Shown here: piece after piece, positions 51,054-60,130 of the stretch | Layout of the letters: each line of letters begins with the position of its first letter | Numbering within the stretch: position 1 is the first letter of the stretch | Source of the DNA: Streptomyces cupreus | GTDB lineage: Bacteria > Actinomycetota > Actinomycetes > Streptomycetales > Streptomycetaceae | Assembly: GCF_014257025.1 (NCBI RefSeq) | Contig: NZ_JACMSF010000018.1 | Span: 1-64,000, forward strand | Direction of reading: 5' to 3' | DNA length: 64,000 nucleotides | Position numbers and translations under genes: made by a program | The notes under the pieces: generated by a model | The model's input: the letters and a program-made list of their open reading frames with translations, nothing else | The model's database searches: none | Told to the model about the DNA's origin: nothing

Positions 51054-52057
51054 AGGAGCACCGTTCCGGTCGCCGTCGAGATCGCTACCGCCACCACGAA
51101 GGTCGTCGGCGCGAAGCGCAGGGCGAAGGCCCGGCCGAAGGTGCCTGCCTGCATCGCGAAGAGCTTCAGGTCGATCATGGGGCCCACGACGAGGAAGGTG
51201 AGCCTCGCCGTCAGGGAGAAGTGGGTCAGGGACGCCGCCACGAATGCGTCCGCCTCCGAGCAGAGTGAGAGCAGTACGGCCAGGACTGCGAGGGCGAGGA
51301 TCGCCAGCGGTGGGCTGGATGCCAGTTGCTGCAGCCATGTTTCCGGTGCCGCCGCCTTCAACGTCGCCGCGGCCATCGCGCCCACCACCAGGAAGCCGCC
51401 GGCGTGCATCACGTCATGGCGGACCGAGCCCCAGAAGGCGGCTCCCCTGGTCTGGCACTCGTGGGACGAGCGGGTCGGTGGGCGCAGCCAGTCCGTGCGG
51501 CCCAGGCGTAGCCACAGCCAGCCCATCGCGCAGGCCGTCAGGAGGCTGGCCACCAGGCGGGCCAGGACCATCTCCGGGGCGCCCGGGAACGCCACCGCCG
51601 TCGACGTCAGCACGATCGGGTTGATCGCCGGAGCCGAGAGGAGAAAGGCCAGCGCCGCGGCCGGGGTTACTCCTCGGCGGACCAGTGCTCCTGCCACGGG
51701 GACCGACGCGCATTCGCAGCCCGGCAGTACCGCTCCCGCCGCGCCCGCCACCGGGACCGCTAGAGCGGGGCGGGTGGGGAGGGCTCGGGCGAAGAACGTC
51801 GGGGGGACGAACACCGCGATCGCCGCCGACAGTAGAACGCCCAGCACCAGGAAGGGCAGCGCCTGGATCATCACCGCCACGAAGACCGTCGTCCAGCTCT
51901 GCATCACGGGGGCGGACAGGGCTCCGCGCAGGGGGTTCTGCAGAAGTACGGCGAGCAGGAGCAGTGTGATGAAGAGGAGGGGGCCCGCTTGGCGGCCTTC
52001 GTCCTGGTCGGGGTCGGGGTCGGGGTCGGGGGGTCGGGTTCGGGTGGTGGTCGCCAC
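51050..52057 (-). CDS. DUF318/ArsP-like permease
   Basis: A 335-residue protein after a Pro/Asp-rich start, with about eight membrane helices. GCECASVPVAGALV and LLSAPAINPIVL are the inverted-repeat signatures of the permease family that includes ArsP. GTG 52057 follows GGAGGGA. An ATG at 52222 would add 55 charged residues but collides with the divergent gene at 52231. The family moves organic arsenicals or unknown solutes. Confidence 0.8.
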   Translation of the reverse strand: MATTTRTRPPDPDPDPDQDEGRQAGPLLFITLLLLAVLLQNPLRGALSAPVMQSWTTVFVAVMIQALPFLVLGVLLSAAIAVFVPPTFFARALPTRPALAVPVAGAAGAVLPGCECASVPVAGALVRRGVTPAAALAFLLSAPAINPIVLTSTAVAFPGAPEMVLARLVASLLTACAMGWLWLRLGRTDWLRPPTRSSHECQTRGAAFWGSVRHDVMHAGGFLVVGAMAAATLKAAAPETWLQQLASSPPLAILALAVLAVLLSLCSEADAFVAASLTHFSLTARLTFLVVGPMIDLKLFAMQAGTFGRAFALRFAPTTFVVAVAISTATGTVLL

Positions 52058-52230
52058 GGGCGGTCGCGTCCCTCCGGTGGGATCTTGCTCGTCTTCCTCC
52101 CCTCTCTTACGGGGAGTTGGCGTTCCTTGTTCAGGTGCCTGCTGGAACCACTCGTCCCGGTGAGGCAGTCTTTTCCCTCGTGGGGAGCGTTCCGAGTCAG
52201 GCTCAGCCGGGTGGTGTGCCATCCGCGCAC

Positions 52231-54141
52231 ATGGTGGTGTGCGGCGACGACGGGCTCGCGCATCGGCTCGTCGCCGAACTGCGGGGGGTCTACGGCGAAC
52301 AGGTCACGCTCGTCGTACCGCCCTCCGAACGGAGGGTACGCCCGCCGGTGGTCGGGCGGGCGCGTGCCGCTTCGGCTGCCCTGCTCGACCGGGTGGTCAA
52401 CGCCGCCGTGGGCCGGGCCGCGGGGAACGGGGCGCCGGTCGACAGCGAGCGGGTCGTCGAGGCCGCCGAGGTCACGGAGGCCGTGCTGGCTGACGTCGGC
52501 GTCGAGCGGGCCGCCGCGCTCGCCCTCGTCTATGACGACGACGAGACCAATATCCGCGCGGCCCTCACCGCACGCCGGCTCAATCCCCGGCTGCGGCTCG
52601 TCCTACGGCTCTACAACCGGCGGTTGGGGCAGCACATCGAGGAACTCCTCGATCAGGCCGCCGCGTTGGCCATGGGAAACGGTGTCTCCGATGCCTCCGA
52701 CGCCTCCACAGTCGTACTGTCCGACGCCGACACCGCCGCTCCCGCGCTGGTCGCCACCGCGCTTGTCGGTACCAGCAAGGTCGTACAGACCGATGGGTTA
52801 CTGCTGCGGGCGGTGGAGCGGCAGCCGGGTGGGGACGGGCGGGTGGCGGCTTCCGGGCTGGTCACCTTGGCGTTGCTCTCCGCCTCCGGGAACGATTCCG
52901 GTGGGTCCGAGAGCGGGGAGCAGGGGCCGCAGTTGCTGCCCGACGAGACCGCGGTGCGGGAGGCGCGGGGGCGGGGGGCCGTCGTGCTGGAGCAGGTGTC
53001 GTACTCGGGGCCTTCCATGTCGGGTGGGCGGGGGGTTGTGCCGGCGTTCGCGTCCTTGTTCTCGCGGCGGCTTCGGTGGTCGTTGGCGGGGCTTGTGGGG
53101 TGTGTCTTCGGGCTGGCCGTGGCGTTGACCGTGGCTACCGGGGATCATCCGCTGCACGCGACTTACGAGACGCTTCTCGATCTCTTCGCCATCAATGAGC
53201 CGGCGCTGCATGAATCCACGAGTCGGCAAGTGCTTCAACTCCTTTCCGGGCTGCTGGGGTTGCTGTTGTTGCCGGTGTTGTTGGCGGCGGTGCTTGAGGC
53301 GTTGGGGACCTTTCGGAGTGCCTCCGCTCTGCGGAAGCCGCCTCGGGGGCTGGGTGGGCATGTGGTGCTGCTCGGGCTGGGGAAGATCGGGACTCGGGTG
53401 CTGACCCGGTTGCGGGAGCTGCATATTCCGGTGGTGTGCGTCGAGGCCGATCCTGAGGCCCGTGGGATGGCCACGGCTCGGCGGTTGCGGGTGCCTGTGG
53501 TGTTGGGGGATGTCACGCAGGAGGGGGTGTTGGAGGCCGCGAAGGTTCATCGGGCGAATGCGTTGCTGGCGGTGACCAGTGCGGATACGACGAACCTTGA
53601 GGCTGTGCTGGCGGCTCGGTCGGTTCGGCCCGACTTGCGGGTGGTGCTTCGGCTCTACGACGACGACTTTGCGACGGCCGTGTATCGAACGCTGCGGGCC
53701 GCGCATCCGTTTGCCTCCACTCGGAGTCGGAGCGTTACGCATTTGGCGGCGCCCGCGTTTGCCGGGGCGATGTTGGGGCGGCAGATTCTGGGGGCGATTC
53801 CGGTCGAGCGGCGGGTGTTGTTGTTCGCGGCTGTGGAGGTGGGTGGGCATTCGCAGTTGGAGGGGCGGACTGTGAGGGAGGCGTTTCGGGCGGGGGCCTG
53901 GCGGGTGTTGGCGTTGGATACGGCGGCGGGGGATGCGGCGGCTGGTTCTGGCTCGGGTTCCGGTTCCGGTTCCGGTTTTGAGGGTGGGGGCGGGGATTCG
54001 GGTGTGCGGGGGTCTGGGCTGGTGTGGGATCTGCCTGACACGTATGTCTTGAGGGCTGAGGACCGGGTTGTGTTGGCTGCTACGCGGAGGGGGCTGGCGG
54101 AGTTGTTGGGGCGGAGGCGGCGGGAGCCCGCGGGGGCGTGA
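52231..54141 (+). CDS. RCK/TrkA-N channel-like protein, two NAD domains flanking a membrane pair
   Basis: A 636-residue protein (ATG 52231; GTG 52216 also possible). An N-terminal Rossmann region (VVCGDDGLAHRLVAEL) and a second one, HVVLLGLGKIGTRVLTRL near residue 375, flank a membrane part with two helices around residues 300-365, resembling a two-TM potassium channel with RCK domains, though a GYGD-type selectivity filter is not seen. Codon 190 (52798-52800) is TTA, so expression should need bldA tRNA. The 3' half uses many G/T-ending codons. A GSGSGSGSG linker lies near the C-terminus. Confidence 0.75.
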   Translation: MVVCGDDGLAHRLVAELRGVYGEQVTLVVPPSERRVRPPVVGRARAASAALLDRVVNAAVGRAAGNGAPVDSERVVEAAEVTEAVLADVGVERAAALALVYDDDETNIRAALTARRLNPRLRLVLRLYNRRLGQHIEELLDQAAALAMGNGVSDASDASTVVLSDADTAAPALVATALVGTSKVVQTDGLLLRAVERQPGGDGRVAASGLVTLALLSASGNDSGGSESGEQGPQLLPDETAVREARGRGAVVLEQVSYSGPSMSGGRGVVPAFASLFSRRLRWSLAGLVGCVFGLAVALTVATGDHPLHATYETLLDLFAINEPALHESTSRQVLQLLSGLLGLLLLPVLLAAVLEALGTFRSASALRKPPRGLGGHVVLLGLGKIGTRVLTRLRELHIPVVCVEADPEARGMATARRLRVPVVLGDVTQEGVLEAAKVHRANALLAVTSADTTNLEAVLAARSVRPDLRVVLRLYDDDFATAVYRTLRAAHPFASTRSRSVTHLAAPAFAGAMLGRQILGAIPVERRVLLFAAVEVGGHSQLEGRTVREAFRAGAWRVLALDTAAGDAAAGSGSGSGSGSGFEGGGGDSGVRGSGLVWDLPDTYVLRAEDRVVLAATRRGLAELLGRRRREPAGA

Positions 54142-54653
54142 GCTGGGCCTGGGCTGAGGTGCCCGTCGGGTGCGCTTCGCTTGCCCGCGCTTGTGGGGCG
54201 CCGCTGCGTGGGGGTGACCGCCGGGCGGGACACGCGGCCCGGCGCTGACGGGGCGCCGCAGCGTGCAGGCGACCACCGGGCGGGACACGCGGCCCGGCGC
54301 TACGGGGTGCCGCAGCGCCCACCCGTGCCGCCCCAGCGGCACGACTGCCCGCAGCTACGCAAGTTCTGCGGCACCGCAGCACGCGTGGGCGCCGGTGCGG
54401 CGGACGGCGCAGAAGATGGGCACCGTCGCTTGGGTGGGCGCCGCCCCAGCGGCACAACTGCCCGCAACTACGCAGGATCTACGCACCGCAGCACGCGTGG
54501 GCGCCGGTGCGGCGGACGGCGCAGAAGATGGGCACCGTCGCTTGGGTGGGCGCCGCCCCAGCGGCACAACTGCCCACAGCTACGCAGGATCTACGCACCG
54601 CAGCGTGGGTGGGCGCCGGCTCTGCGGCAGGGGGCTGGCCGGCGCCGCTCTCG
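54142..54653. repeat. repeat-rich intergenic region with 112-bp tandem units
   Basis: 512 non-coding bases. Two near-perfect copies of a 112-bp unit run from 54373-54484 and 54485-54596, with a third broken copy from 54597 to about 54617. Another partial copy lies at 54318-54372. Each contains a hairpin of the GCCGC-CCCA-GCGGC type (for example 54328-54347), and a related element occurs at 40278-40319. Upstream (54200-54300) a CGGGACACGCGGCCCGGCGCT motif appears twice. Confidence 0.85.
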
Positions 54654-56480
54654 TCAGGGGTTCAGGTGGCGGTTTGCGAAGTCCAGTTCCAGGCGTACCT
54701 GTTTGATTCGTTCGTCTACTACCAGGGAGCCGTGGCCCGCGTCGTAGCGGTAGACCTCGTGGATCGCTGCTCGGGATTCCAGGCGTTTCACGTAGTTGTC
54801 GATCTGGCGGATGGGGCAGCGGGGGTCGTTCACGCCTGCCGAGATGTAGACCGGGGCTTTTACCTCGTCCACGTAGGTGAGGGGGGAGGATGCCTCGAAG
54901 CGTTCCGGAACCTCCTCCGGGGTGCCGCCCAGGAGGGTGCGGTCCATGGCCTTCAGGGCTTCCATTTCGTCGTGGTAGGCCGTTACGTAGTCCGCTACCG
55001 GAACCGCCGCGATGCCCAGGGTCCAGGCGTCCGGCTGGGTGCCCAGGCCCAGGAGGGTGAGGTAGCCGCCCCAGGAGCCGCCCGTCAGGATCAGGCGGGT
55101 GGGGTCGGCCAGGCCCGACGAGACCGCCCATTCTCGGACCGCCTCGATGTCTTCCAGTTCGATCAGGCCGACCCGGTGCTTCAGGGCGTCCGTCCAGGCT
55201 CGGCCGTAGCCCGTCGAGCCTCGGTAGTTGACTCGGATGACCGCGTAGCCGTGGTCCACCCAGGCCGCCGGGCCCGCGGCGAAGGCGTCGCTGTCGTGCC
55301 AGGTGGGGCCGCCGTGGATGTCGAAGACCGTGGGGAGCGGGGTGGTCGCGTTCGCCGGCTTCTGGATCAAGGCGTGGATGCGGCCTCCTGGACCCTCCAC
55401 CCATACGTCCTCCACCGGAACCGAGCCCGGGGACTTCATTCCCGGTGGGTCAAGGACCACCTTGCCCGTCGTCGATCGGACCGTCGACGGTTCGGCGGCC
55501 GAGGACCAGAGGAACTCGACCGTGCCGTCGGGGCGGGCCGTCGCGCCCGAGACCGTGCCCTCAGGGGTGGGGATCTTGGTCAGGTCATGGGTGGTGAGGT
55601 CATAGCGGAAGAGTTCGCTACGGGCCTCGTAGCTGTGCGCCACCAGCAGGCCCGAGCCGTCCGGGTACCACTCGGCGCTCACATCGCCCGGGAGGTCCAG
55701 GGACAGGTCCGTCTCCTCGCCCGTCGCCACGTCCCACACCAGCGGTTCCCAGCGGCCGCGACGCTGATGGCCGACGAGGAGACGGGTGTCGCCGTCGACC
55801 GGGGCGAAGCCCAGCACCTCCAGGCCCAGCTCGACGGTGCCGCCCTTGGTGTCGTCCAGCTCGGCGACCGCCGTGCCGTCCGGGCGCAGGACGCGCAGGG
55901 CGGAGTGCATCGCGTCGCCGTGCTCGGTGTGCTCGACGGCGATCAGCGAACCGTCGTGGGAGAGGTCGCCGACGCCCGCGGACTCGCGGTGGCGGTAGAT
56001 CTCCGCCGGGGGCTCGCCGAGGCGGGCGAGATGGATCGTGGTGCCCTCGTCGTCCGTCGAGCGGCCCACGATCGCCGTACGGCCGTCGCGGCCGAGGGCC
56101 AGGCCCGCCGGGTAGGAGGGGTCGAGGCCCGGGGTCGCCAGCTCGTCTTCGGCGCCGTCGAAGGGCTGGCGGCGCCAGACGCCGAACTCGTCGCCGTCCT
56201 TGTCGTCGAACCACCAGATCCAGGCGCCGTCCGGGGAGAGCACGCCGTCCGTCGTGCCGTTCGGGCGGTTCGTCACCTGGCGCTGCTCGCCCGTGGCTCG
56301 GTCCCAGGCGTACAGCTCGTACGTCCCCGTCGCGTTCGACACGAACAGGGAGCGGTCCGGGGCGTCCTGCGCCCAGTCCGGCAGTGACACCCGCGGCGCC
56401 CTGAAGCGCTTCTCCCAGTCCGGCATGTCCCGGTTCTGCTCCTGCTGATCCGGCGCGGCGGACCCGTTGCTCTCAGTCAT
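54654..56480 (-). CDS. S9-family serine peptidase (prolyl oligopeptidase type)
   Basis: A 608-residue enzyme. Residues ~40-340 form a beta-propeller (repeated WxxDxATGE-type blades), and the C-terminal alpha/beta-hydrolase domain has GGSWGGY (Ser nucleophile near residue 453), NDPRCP (Asp near 553) and GHGS (His near 590). It cleaves short peptides, probably in the cytosol since no signal peptide is present. ATG 56480. The 3' end abuts the tandem-repeat region. Confidence 0.92.
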   Translation of the reverse strand: MTESNGSAAPDQQEQNRDMPDWEKRFRAPRVSLPDWAQDAPDRSLFVSNATGTYELYAWDRATGEQRQVTNRPNGTTDGVLSPDGAWIWWFDDKDGDEFGVWRRQPFDGAEDELATPGLDPSYPAGLALGRDGRTAIVGRSTDDEGTTIHLARLGEPPAEIYRHRESAGVGDLSHDGSLIAVEHTEHGDAMHSALRVLRPDGTAVAELDDTKGGTVELGLEVLGFAPVDGDTRLLVGHQRRGRWEPLVWDVATGEETDLSLDLPGDVSAEWYPDGSGLLVAHSYEARSELFRYDLTTHDLTKIPTPEGTVSGATARPDGTVEFLWSSAAEPSTVRSTTGKVVLDPPGMKSPGSVPVEDVWVEGPGGRIHALIQKPANATTPLPTVFDIHGGPTWHDSDAFAAGPAAWVDHGYAVIRVNYRGSTGYGRAWTDALKHRVGLIELEDIEAVREWAVSSGLADPTRLILTGGSWGGYLTLLGLGTQPDAWTLGIAAVPVADYVTAYHDEMEALKAMDRTLLGGTPEEVPERFEASSPLTYVDEVKAPVYISAGVNDPRCPIRQIDNYVKRLESRAAIHEVYRYDAGHGSLVVDERIKQVRLELDFANRHLNP

Positions 56481-56596
56481 GGCCCCATAGTGCCTGCCCG
56501 AACCGACAATGCGCTGGCTCGGTCCTCAGCCTGTGGATAACTCCCGTCACCGGCGGCCGCTGCCCGTTGTCAGTGGCGGGGTGCACACTGCGGGGC

Positions 56597-56971
56597 ATGA
56601 CCGATTTGCGGAAGACCGTCGAGGTGTTCTGGGCCGCCGCGGAGGCCCGGGACTGGGACGCGTTCGCGGGGACGCTCGCGGAGGATGTGGTGTACGAGGC
56701 GCCGCTGAGCCGGGAGCGGGTGCGGGGGCGGGAGGCGTATGTGCGGTTCAATCGCGAGTTTCCCGGGGACTGGCATGTACGGGTCGAGCGGGTGGTCGCC
56801 GAGCCGGGGCAGGCCGTGTCCTGGATACGGTTCACGCTCGGGTCCGAGGTGAATGTCGGGATCTCCTTCTTCACCGGGGACGAGCGGGGGCTGATCACCG
56901 GGGTCACGGACTTCTGGCCCGATCCGTACGAGCCGCCGGCGAACCGGGCCCATCTCACCGAGCGGTACTGA
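56597..56971 (+). CDS. SnoaL/NTF2-like protein
   Basis: A 124-residue cone-fold protein: EVFWAAAEARDWDAFAGTLA helix, DVVYEAP, and FFTGDERGLITGVTDFWPDP. NTF2-like proteins include small isomerases, cyclases and binding proteins, and function cannot be told. ATG 56597 follows GCGGGGC; an ATG 30 bases earlier is less likely. It is divergent from the peptidase with 116 bases between. Confidence 0.8.
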   Translation: MTDLRKTVEVFWAAAEARDWDAFAGTLAEDVVYEAPLSRERVRGREAYVRFNREFPGDWHVRVERVVAEPGQAVSWIRFTLGSEVNVGISFFTGDERGLITGVTDFWPDPYEPPANRAHLTERY

Positions 56972-57014
56972 CCCCGCGGGATCGGGGTTCGGGCGGTGCC
57001 CGTACCGTGGTGGC

Positions 57015-57800
57015 GTGTACCGGTTTCTGCTGACGCCCCGTTGGTGGGGGATCAACGTCTTCGTGCTGCTCGCCATTCCCTTCTGCATCTTCATGGGGTC
57101 CTGGCAGCTGGGCCGGTTCGAGGAGCGGGTGGCGGACCACCAAGGGGCCGAGGCGCGGGCCGCGTCCGACAAACGGGAGGCGGCTCGGCCGGTTGCCGAG
57201 ATGCTCCCTGTGGACAAGACGACGGTGGGGAAGCAGGTCACGGCGACCGGGCGGTACGGAAAGCAGTTGCTCGTGCCGGATCGGGAGCTGGACGATCGGC
57301 GGGGGTTCTACGTCCTGACGCTGCTGCGGACCGATGACGGGTCGGCGTTGCCGGTGGTGCGGGGGTGGGTGCCTGGCGATGCTGATGCTTCCAAGGTGCC
57401 GACCGCGCCTTCGGGGAAGGTCACCGTGACCGGGGCCTTGCAGGCGTCCGAGCAGCCTGGGGAGAACGGGGTGCCTGGGCAGGGGGGGTTGCCTGCGGGG
57501 CAGACCGGGGCGATCAGTGCGGCGTCTTTGGTGAACCTCGTTTCTTACGACGTGTATGACGCGTGGGTGACCCTGAACGAGGGGGACGGGGGGATGAAGG
57601 CCGTGCCGGTGAGTGCGGCGCGGGATTCCGGGTTGGATCTGAAGGCGTTCCAGAACCTTGGGTATACCGGGGAATGGTTTGTCTTCGCGGCGTTTGTGGT
57701 TTTCATGTGGTTCCGGTTGTTGCGGCGTGAGGTGGAGTTCGCGCGGGACGCGGAGCTGGGGTTGGTGCCGCGGGAGGACGACGAGCGGGTGGCTGTGTGA
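57015..57800 (+). CDS. SURF1-family cytochrome oxidase biogenesis protein
   Basis: A 261-residue protein with a helix at each end (about 10-30 and 212-232) and a central domain containing FCIFMGSWQLGRFEERV and VVRGWVPGD, the SURF1 signatures. SURF1 helps insert heme a into cytochrome c oxidase. GTG 57015 lacks a Shine-Dalgarno and TACCGT is close upstream, suggesting a leaderless transcript. The coding DNA is rich in G-ending and T-ending codons. Confidence 0.9.
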   Translation: MYRFLLTPRWWGINVFVLLAIPFCIFMGSWQLGRFEERVADHQGAEARAASDKREAARPVAEMLPVDKTTVGKQVTATGRYGKQLLVPDRELDDRRGFYVLTLLRTDDGSALPVVRGWVPGDADASKVPTAPSGKVTVTGALQASEQPGENGVPGQGGLPAGQTGAISAASLVNLVSYDVYDAWVTLNEGDGGMKAVPVSAARDSGLDLKAFQNLGYTGEWFVFAAFVVFMWFRLLRREVEFARDAELGLVPREDDERVAV

Positions 57801-57834
57801 CGTTCTGCCGGCCCGTGCTGGTGTGACGCCAGCA

Positions 57835-57894
57835 GCGGGTACGGCGGTACGGCTGTCCGCAGCGGCGGGTACAGCGGTACGGCTGTCCGCAGCC
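57835..57894. repeat. 30-bp tandem repeat, two copies
   Basis: A unit beginning GCGGGTACGGCGGTACGGCT occurs at 57835-57864 and 57865-57894 with few differences, between the SURF1 stop and the convergent gene. It then runs into CCACGCGGGTTCTGCCGCAC, similar to the TTCTGCGGCACCGC of the 54-kb repeats. Confidence 0.75.
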
Positions 57895-57922
57895 ACGCGG
57901 GTTCTGCCGCACCGCCCAAGCC

Positions 57923-59092
57923 CTACGCCCCCGCCAGCACCCCGGTCCAGTAAACCGTCCCCGCGCATGCCCCCGAGATCGTCGTCTGGGCTGTCGGGGC
58001 ACCCGGCTCCGCCGTGTTCGTCACCGTTACCGTGCCGTCCGTCGTGCCGTCTTCCGTGACCAGCTGGGTGGACATGCCGTCGTCGGTGCCTGTTGAGGTG
58101 CCCCCTGTTGTGCCTGTGCCGGCGGAAGGGCTGGGGTCGGGGGTGGGGTCGCCGCCGCCGCCTACTGTGCCGCCCGAGTCGCCGCCCGTGGAAGAGCAGG
58201 CTTCTGATGCGACCCAGGCGAACTTGACCTCGTACGACGCGCCCGGCTGGAGCAGCAGGGACGTCAGTTCCAGGGACGGGTCGGGCAGGGCCGTGGCCGG
58301 GTCGCCGGAGATATGACGGGCCGTCGAGATCTTCGTCGCGTCCGCCGCGCCGCCGGGCACCGTGCTCAGCGTGCCGGGGCTGGTGACCGTGCAGGGCACG
58401 AGGGAGGAGTTGGTGAAGCGGAACGTGCCGTAGACCGTGCCCGCCGTGTCCGGCGCGTCCGCGCCCGCCGCGGCGACCGCCAACTGCTCCGCCGTACAGA
58501 CGGCCGCGCCCGTGCCGGTGGTCACCGCCGGGTCGGCCGAGCCGCCCGAGCCGGCGCCGCCGCCGTCGCCCTTGCCCTCGTTCTCCTTCTGCTCGCTCTC
58601 CTTGCCCTGGTCCTCGGTCTTGTCCGAGGCACCGCTGGAGGAGCTCTCGCCGGTGTCCGGGTCCGCGCCCTGGCTGGCGCCGCCCTGTGCCTGGGTGCCG
58701 TGCCCCGCCACGGAGGGGTTCGCGTCCGGGCCGGTCGTCTGCGAGACGTGCACCAGCGCCGGGACCGCCGTACCGACGAAGAGGGCCGCCGCGGCCATGC
58801 CGACGAGGGCCTGCCGCTTGCGCGCCCGACGGGCGGGCACCGCCCGCCGCAGGTGCTCCAGCGTGCCGTCGCGCGGCTCGATCTCCTGCACCGCGTCGTG
58901 CAGCAGCCTGCGCAGGTCCAACTCGTCCGAGCCGGGACCGGCCTGACCCTGGACCTGCGCCCTCAGCGCATCCGGCTGCTGGCCGTCGGGGCCGTGGTTC
59001 ACAGTTCCGTTCCCAGCGTGCGATTGCTTCGGCGTCCGGTCCCCCTCGGGGACGTCTCGGTGGCGCCGCCGTTCCTCGTGGCCCTCGCTCAT
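57923..59092 (-). CDS. membrane partner of the sigma factor (anti-sigma-like) with extracellular domain
   Basis: A 389-residue protein coupled to the sigma factor (ATGA). The N-terminal ~95 residues are cytosolic and charged, with LRRLLHDAVQEIEPRDGTLE. One membrane helix is at about 95-115. A long Gly/Ser/Asp/Glu-rich linker leads to an extracytoplasmic beta domain with four cysteines (VCTAEQL, VPCTVTSPG, EACSST, SGACAGTV). No zinc anti-sigma HxxxCxxC motif is present, so an anti-sigma role is inferred from position. Confidence 0.75.
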   Translation of the reverse strand: MSEGHEERRRHRDVPEGDRTPKQSHAGNGTVNHGPDGQQPDALRAQVQGQAGPGSDELDLRRLLHDAVQEIEPRDGTLEHLRRAVPARRARKRQALVGMAAAALFVGTAVPALVHVSQTTGPDANPSVAGHGTQAQGGASQGADPDTGESSSSGASDKTEDQGKESEQKENEGKGDGGGAGSGGSADPAVTTGTGAAVCTAEQLAVAAAGADAPDTAGTVYGTFRFTNSSLVPCTVTSPGTLSTVPGGAADATKISTARHISGDPATALPDPSLELTSLLLQPGASYEVKFAWVASEACSSTGGDSGGTVGGGGDPTPDPSPSAGTGTTGGTSTGTDDGMSTQLVTEDGTTDGTVTVTNTAEPGAPTAQTTISGACAGTVYWTGVLAGA

Positions 59093-59760
59093 GCCGGCGC
59101 CTCCATCGCGACCCGCAGCGCCGCGATGCCGCGCGAGCCGTACGCCTTGACCGAGCCCAGCGACAGGCCGAGCGTCTCGGCGACCTGCGCCTCGGTCATG
59201 TCCGCGAAGTAACGCAGGACGAGGACCTCGCGCTGCCGGCGCTGGAGGCCCTTCATCGCCTTGATCAGGGAGTCGCGCTCCAGCTGGTCGTAGGCCCCCT
59301 CCTCCGCGCTCGCCATGTCCGGCATCGGCTTGGACAGCAGCTTCAGGCCGAGGATGCGGCGGCGCAGGGCCGAGCGGGAGAGGTTCACGACCGTCTGGCG
59401 CAGGTACGCCAGCGTCTTCTCCGGGTCTCTGACTCTCTTGCGCGCCGAGTGGACGCGGATGAACGCCTCCTGGACGACGTCCTCGCAGGAGGCGGTGTCG
59501 TCGAGGAGGAGCGCGGCGAGACCCAGCAGCGACCGGTAGTGGGCGCGGTAGGTCTCGGTGAGGTGGTCGACGGTGGTACCCGCCACGACGTCGTCCGCAC
59601 CTTCACGCGGGCTGGGGATGCGGGCGGGCCGCGCTGCGGGCATGGGCGCGATCACCGGCATGCCGCCGGGCGCGCCGGGCATGCGGGTTCGGCGGGAAGG
59701 GCGCGGCGGCCGTAGGGCCGTGCCGCGCGTCGCCGCAGGGAAGTCGAGTACCTCAGCCAC
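59089..59760 (-). CDS. SigE-family ECF RNA polymerase sigma factor
   Basis: A 223-residue sigma factor with an N-terminal Pro/Arg-rich extension of about 60 residues. Region 2 is YRAHYRSLLGLAALLLDDTASCEDVVQEAFIRVH and region 4 is LKGLQRRQREVLVLRYFADM followed by TEAQVAETLGLSLGSVKAY, as in the actinobacterial SigE-family (SACE group) ECF sigmas. It directs transcription of a stress or surface regulon. GTG 59760 with no strong Shine-Dalgarno. Confidence 0.88.
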   Translation of the reverse strand: MAEVLDFPAATRGTALRPPRPSRRTRMPGAPGGMPVIAPMPAARPARIPSPREGADDVVAGTTVDHLTETYRAHYRSLLGLAALLLDDTASCEDVVQEAFIRVHSARKRVRDPEKTLAYLRQTVVNLSRSALRRRILGLKLLSKPMPDMASAEEGAYDQLERDSLIKAMKGLQRRQREVLVLRYFADMTEAQVAETLGLSLGSVKAYGSRGIAALRVAMEAPA

Positions 59761-60130
59761 GCCAGTTGGACACGCTTCCCCCCGAGAGGGTTGTACGTGC
59801 CGGACGTCACTTTTGCGTCAGGCAGCACGGCTGACGGTGCCTCACATGCACTCATGCGTCCCGCTCTTCCCCTATGTCCCATATGAACGGGCGTCCCCAC
59901 GCCCGGCTCATGGCGTCCCCACGCCTAAAACGCGTCCACACACCCGCCGAAGGGCGACCGCAAAGACGCTCCCCGCCCTCCGCGCGGTTGCGGAGGGCGG
60001 GGAGGAAATCTTCGAACGCCGAAGAGGTCCTGTTCAAGTGGTACGGACCATCATCCGGCTCACATCTCTCACGCAGATCCTACAAACGTTTTACGGCGGG
60101 CCCCCGGAGTTTTCCGGCCAACGGCTCCCG
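59761..60130. other. intergenic region with a strong hairpin
   Basis: 370 bases between the sigma factor start and the end of asd, both on the minus strand. It has a 13-bp perfect stem (59971-59983 with 59990-60002, loop GCGGTT) that would terminate asd transcription. The remaining ~210 bases before the sigma start should carry its promoter; no clear ECF -35/-10 pair was identified. Confidence 0.7.
59971..60002 (-). terminator. terminator downstream of asd
   Basis: CCCCGCCCTCCGC (59971-59983) pairs perfectly with 59990-60002. On the minus strand it is followed by GGAGCGTCTTTG, a short T stretch. It lies about 130 bases after the asd stop. Confidence 0.75.

Noticed and set aside
54373..54617. 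CRISPR array
   Set aside because: Units are 112 bp and contiguous, with no unique spacers or cas genes.
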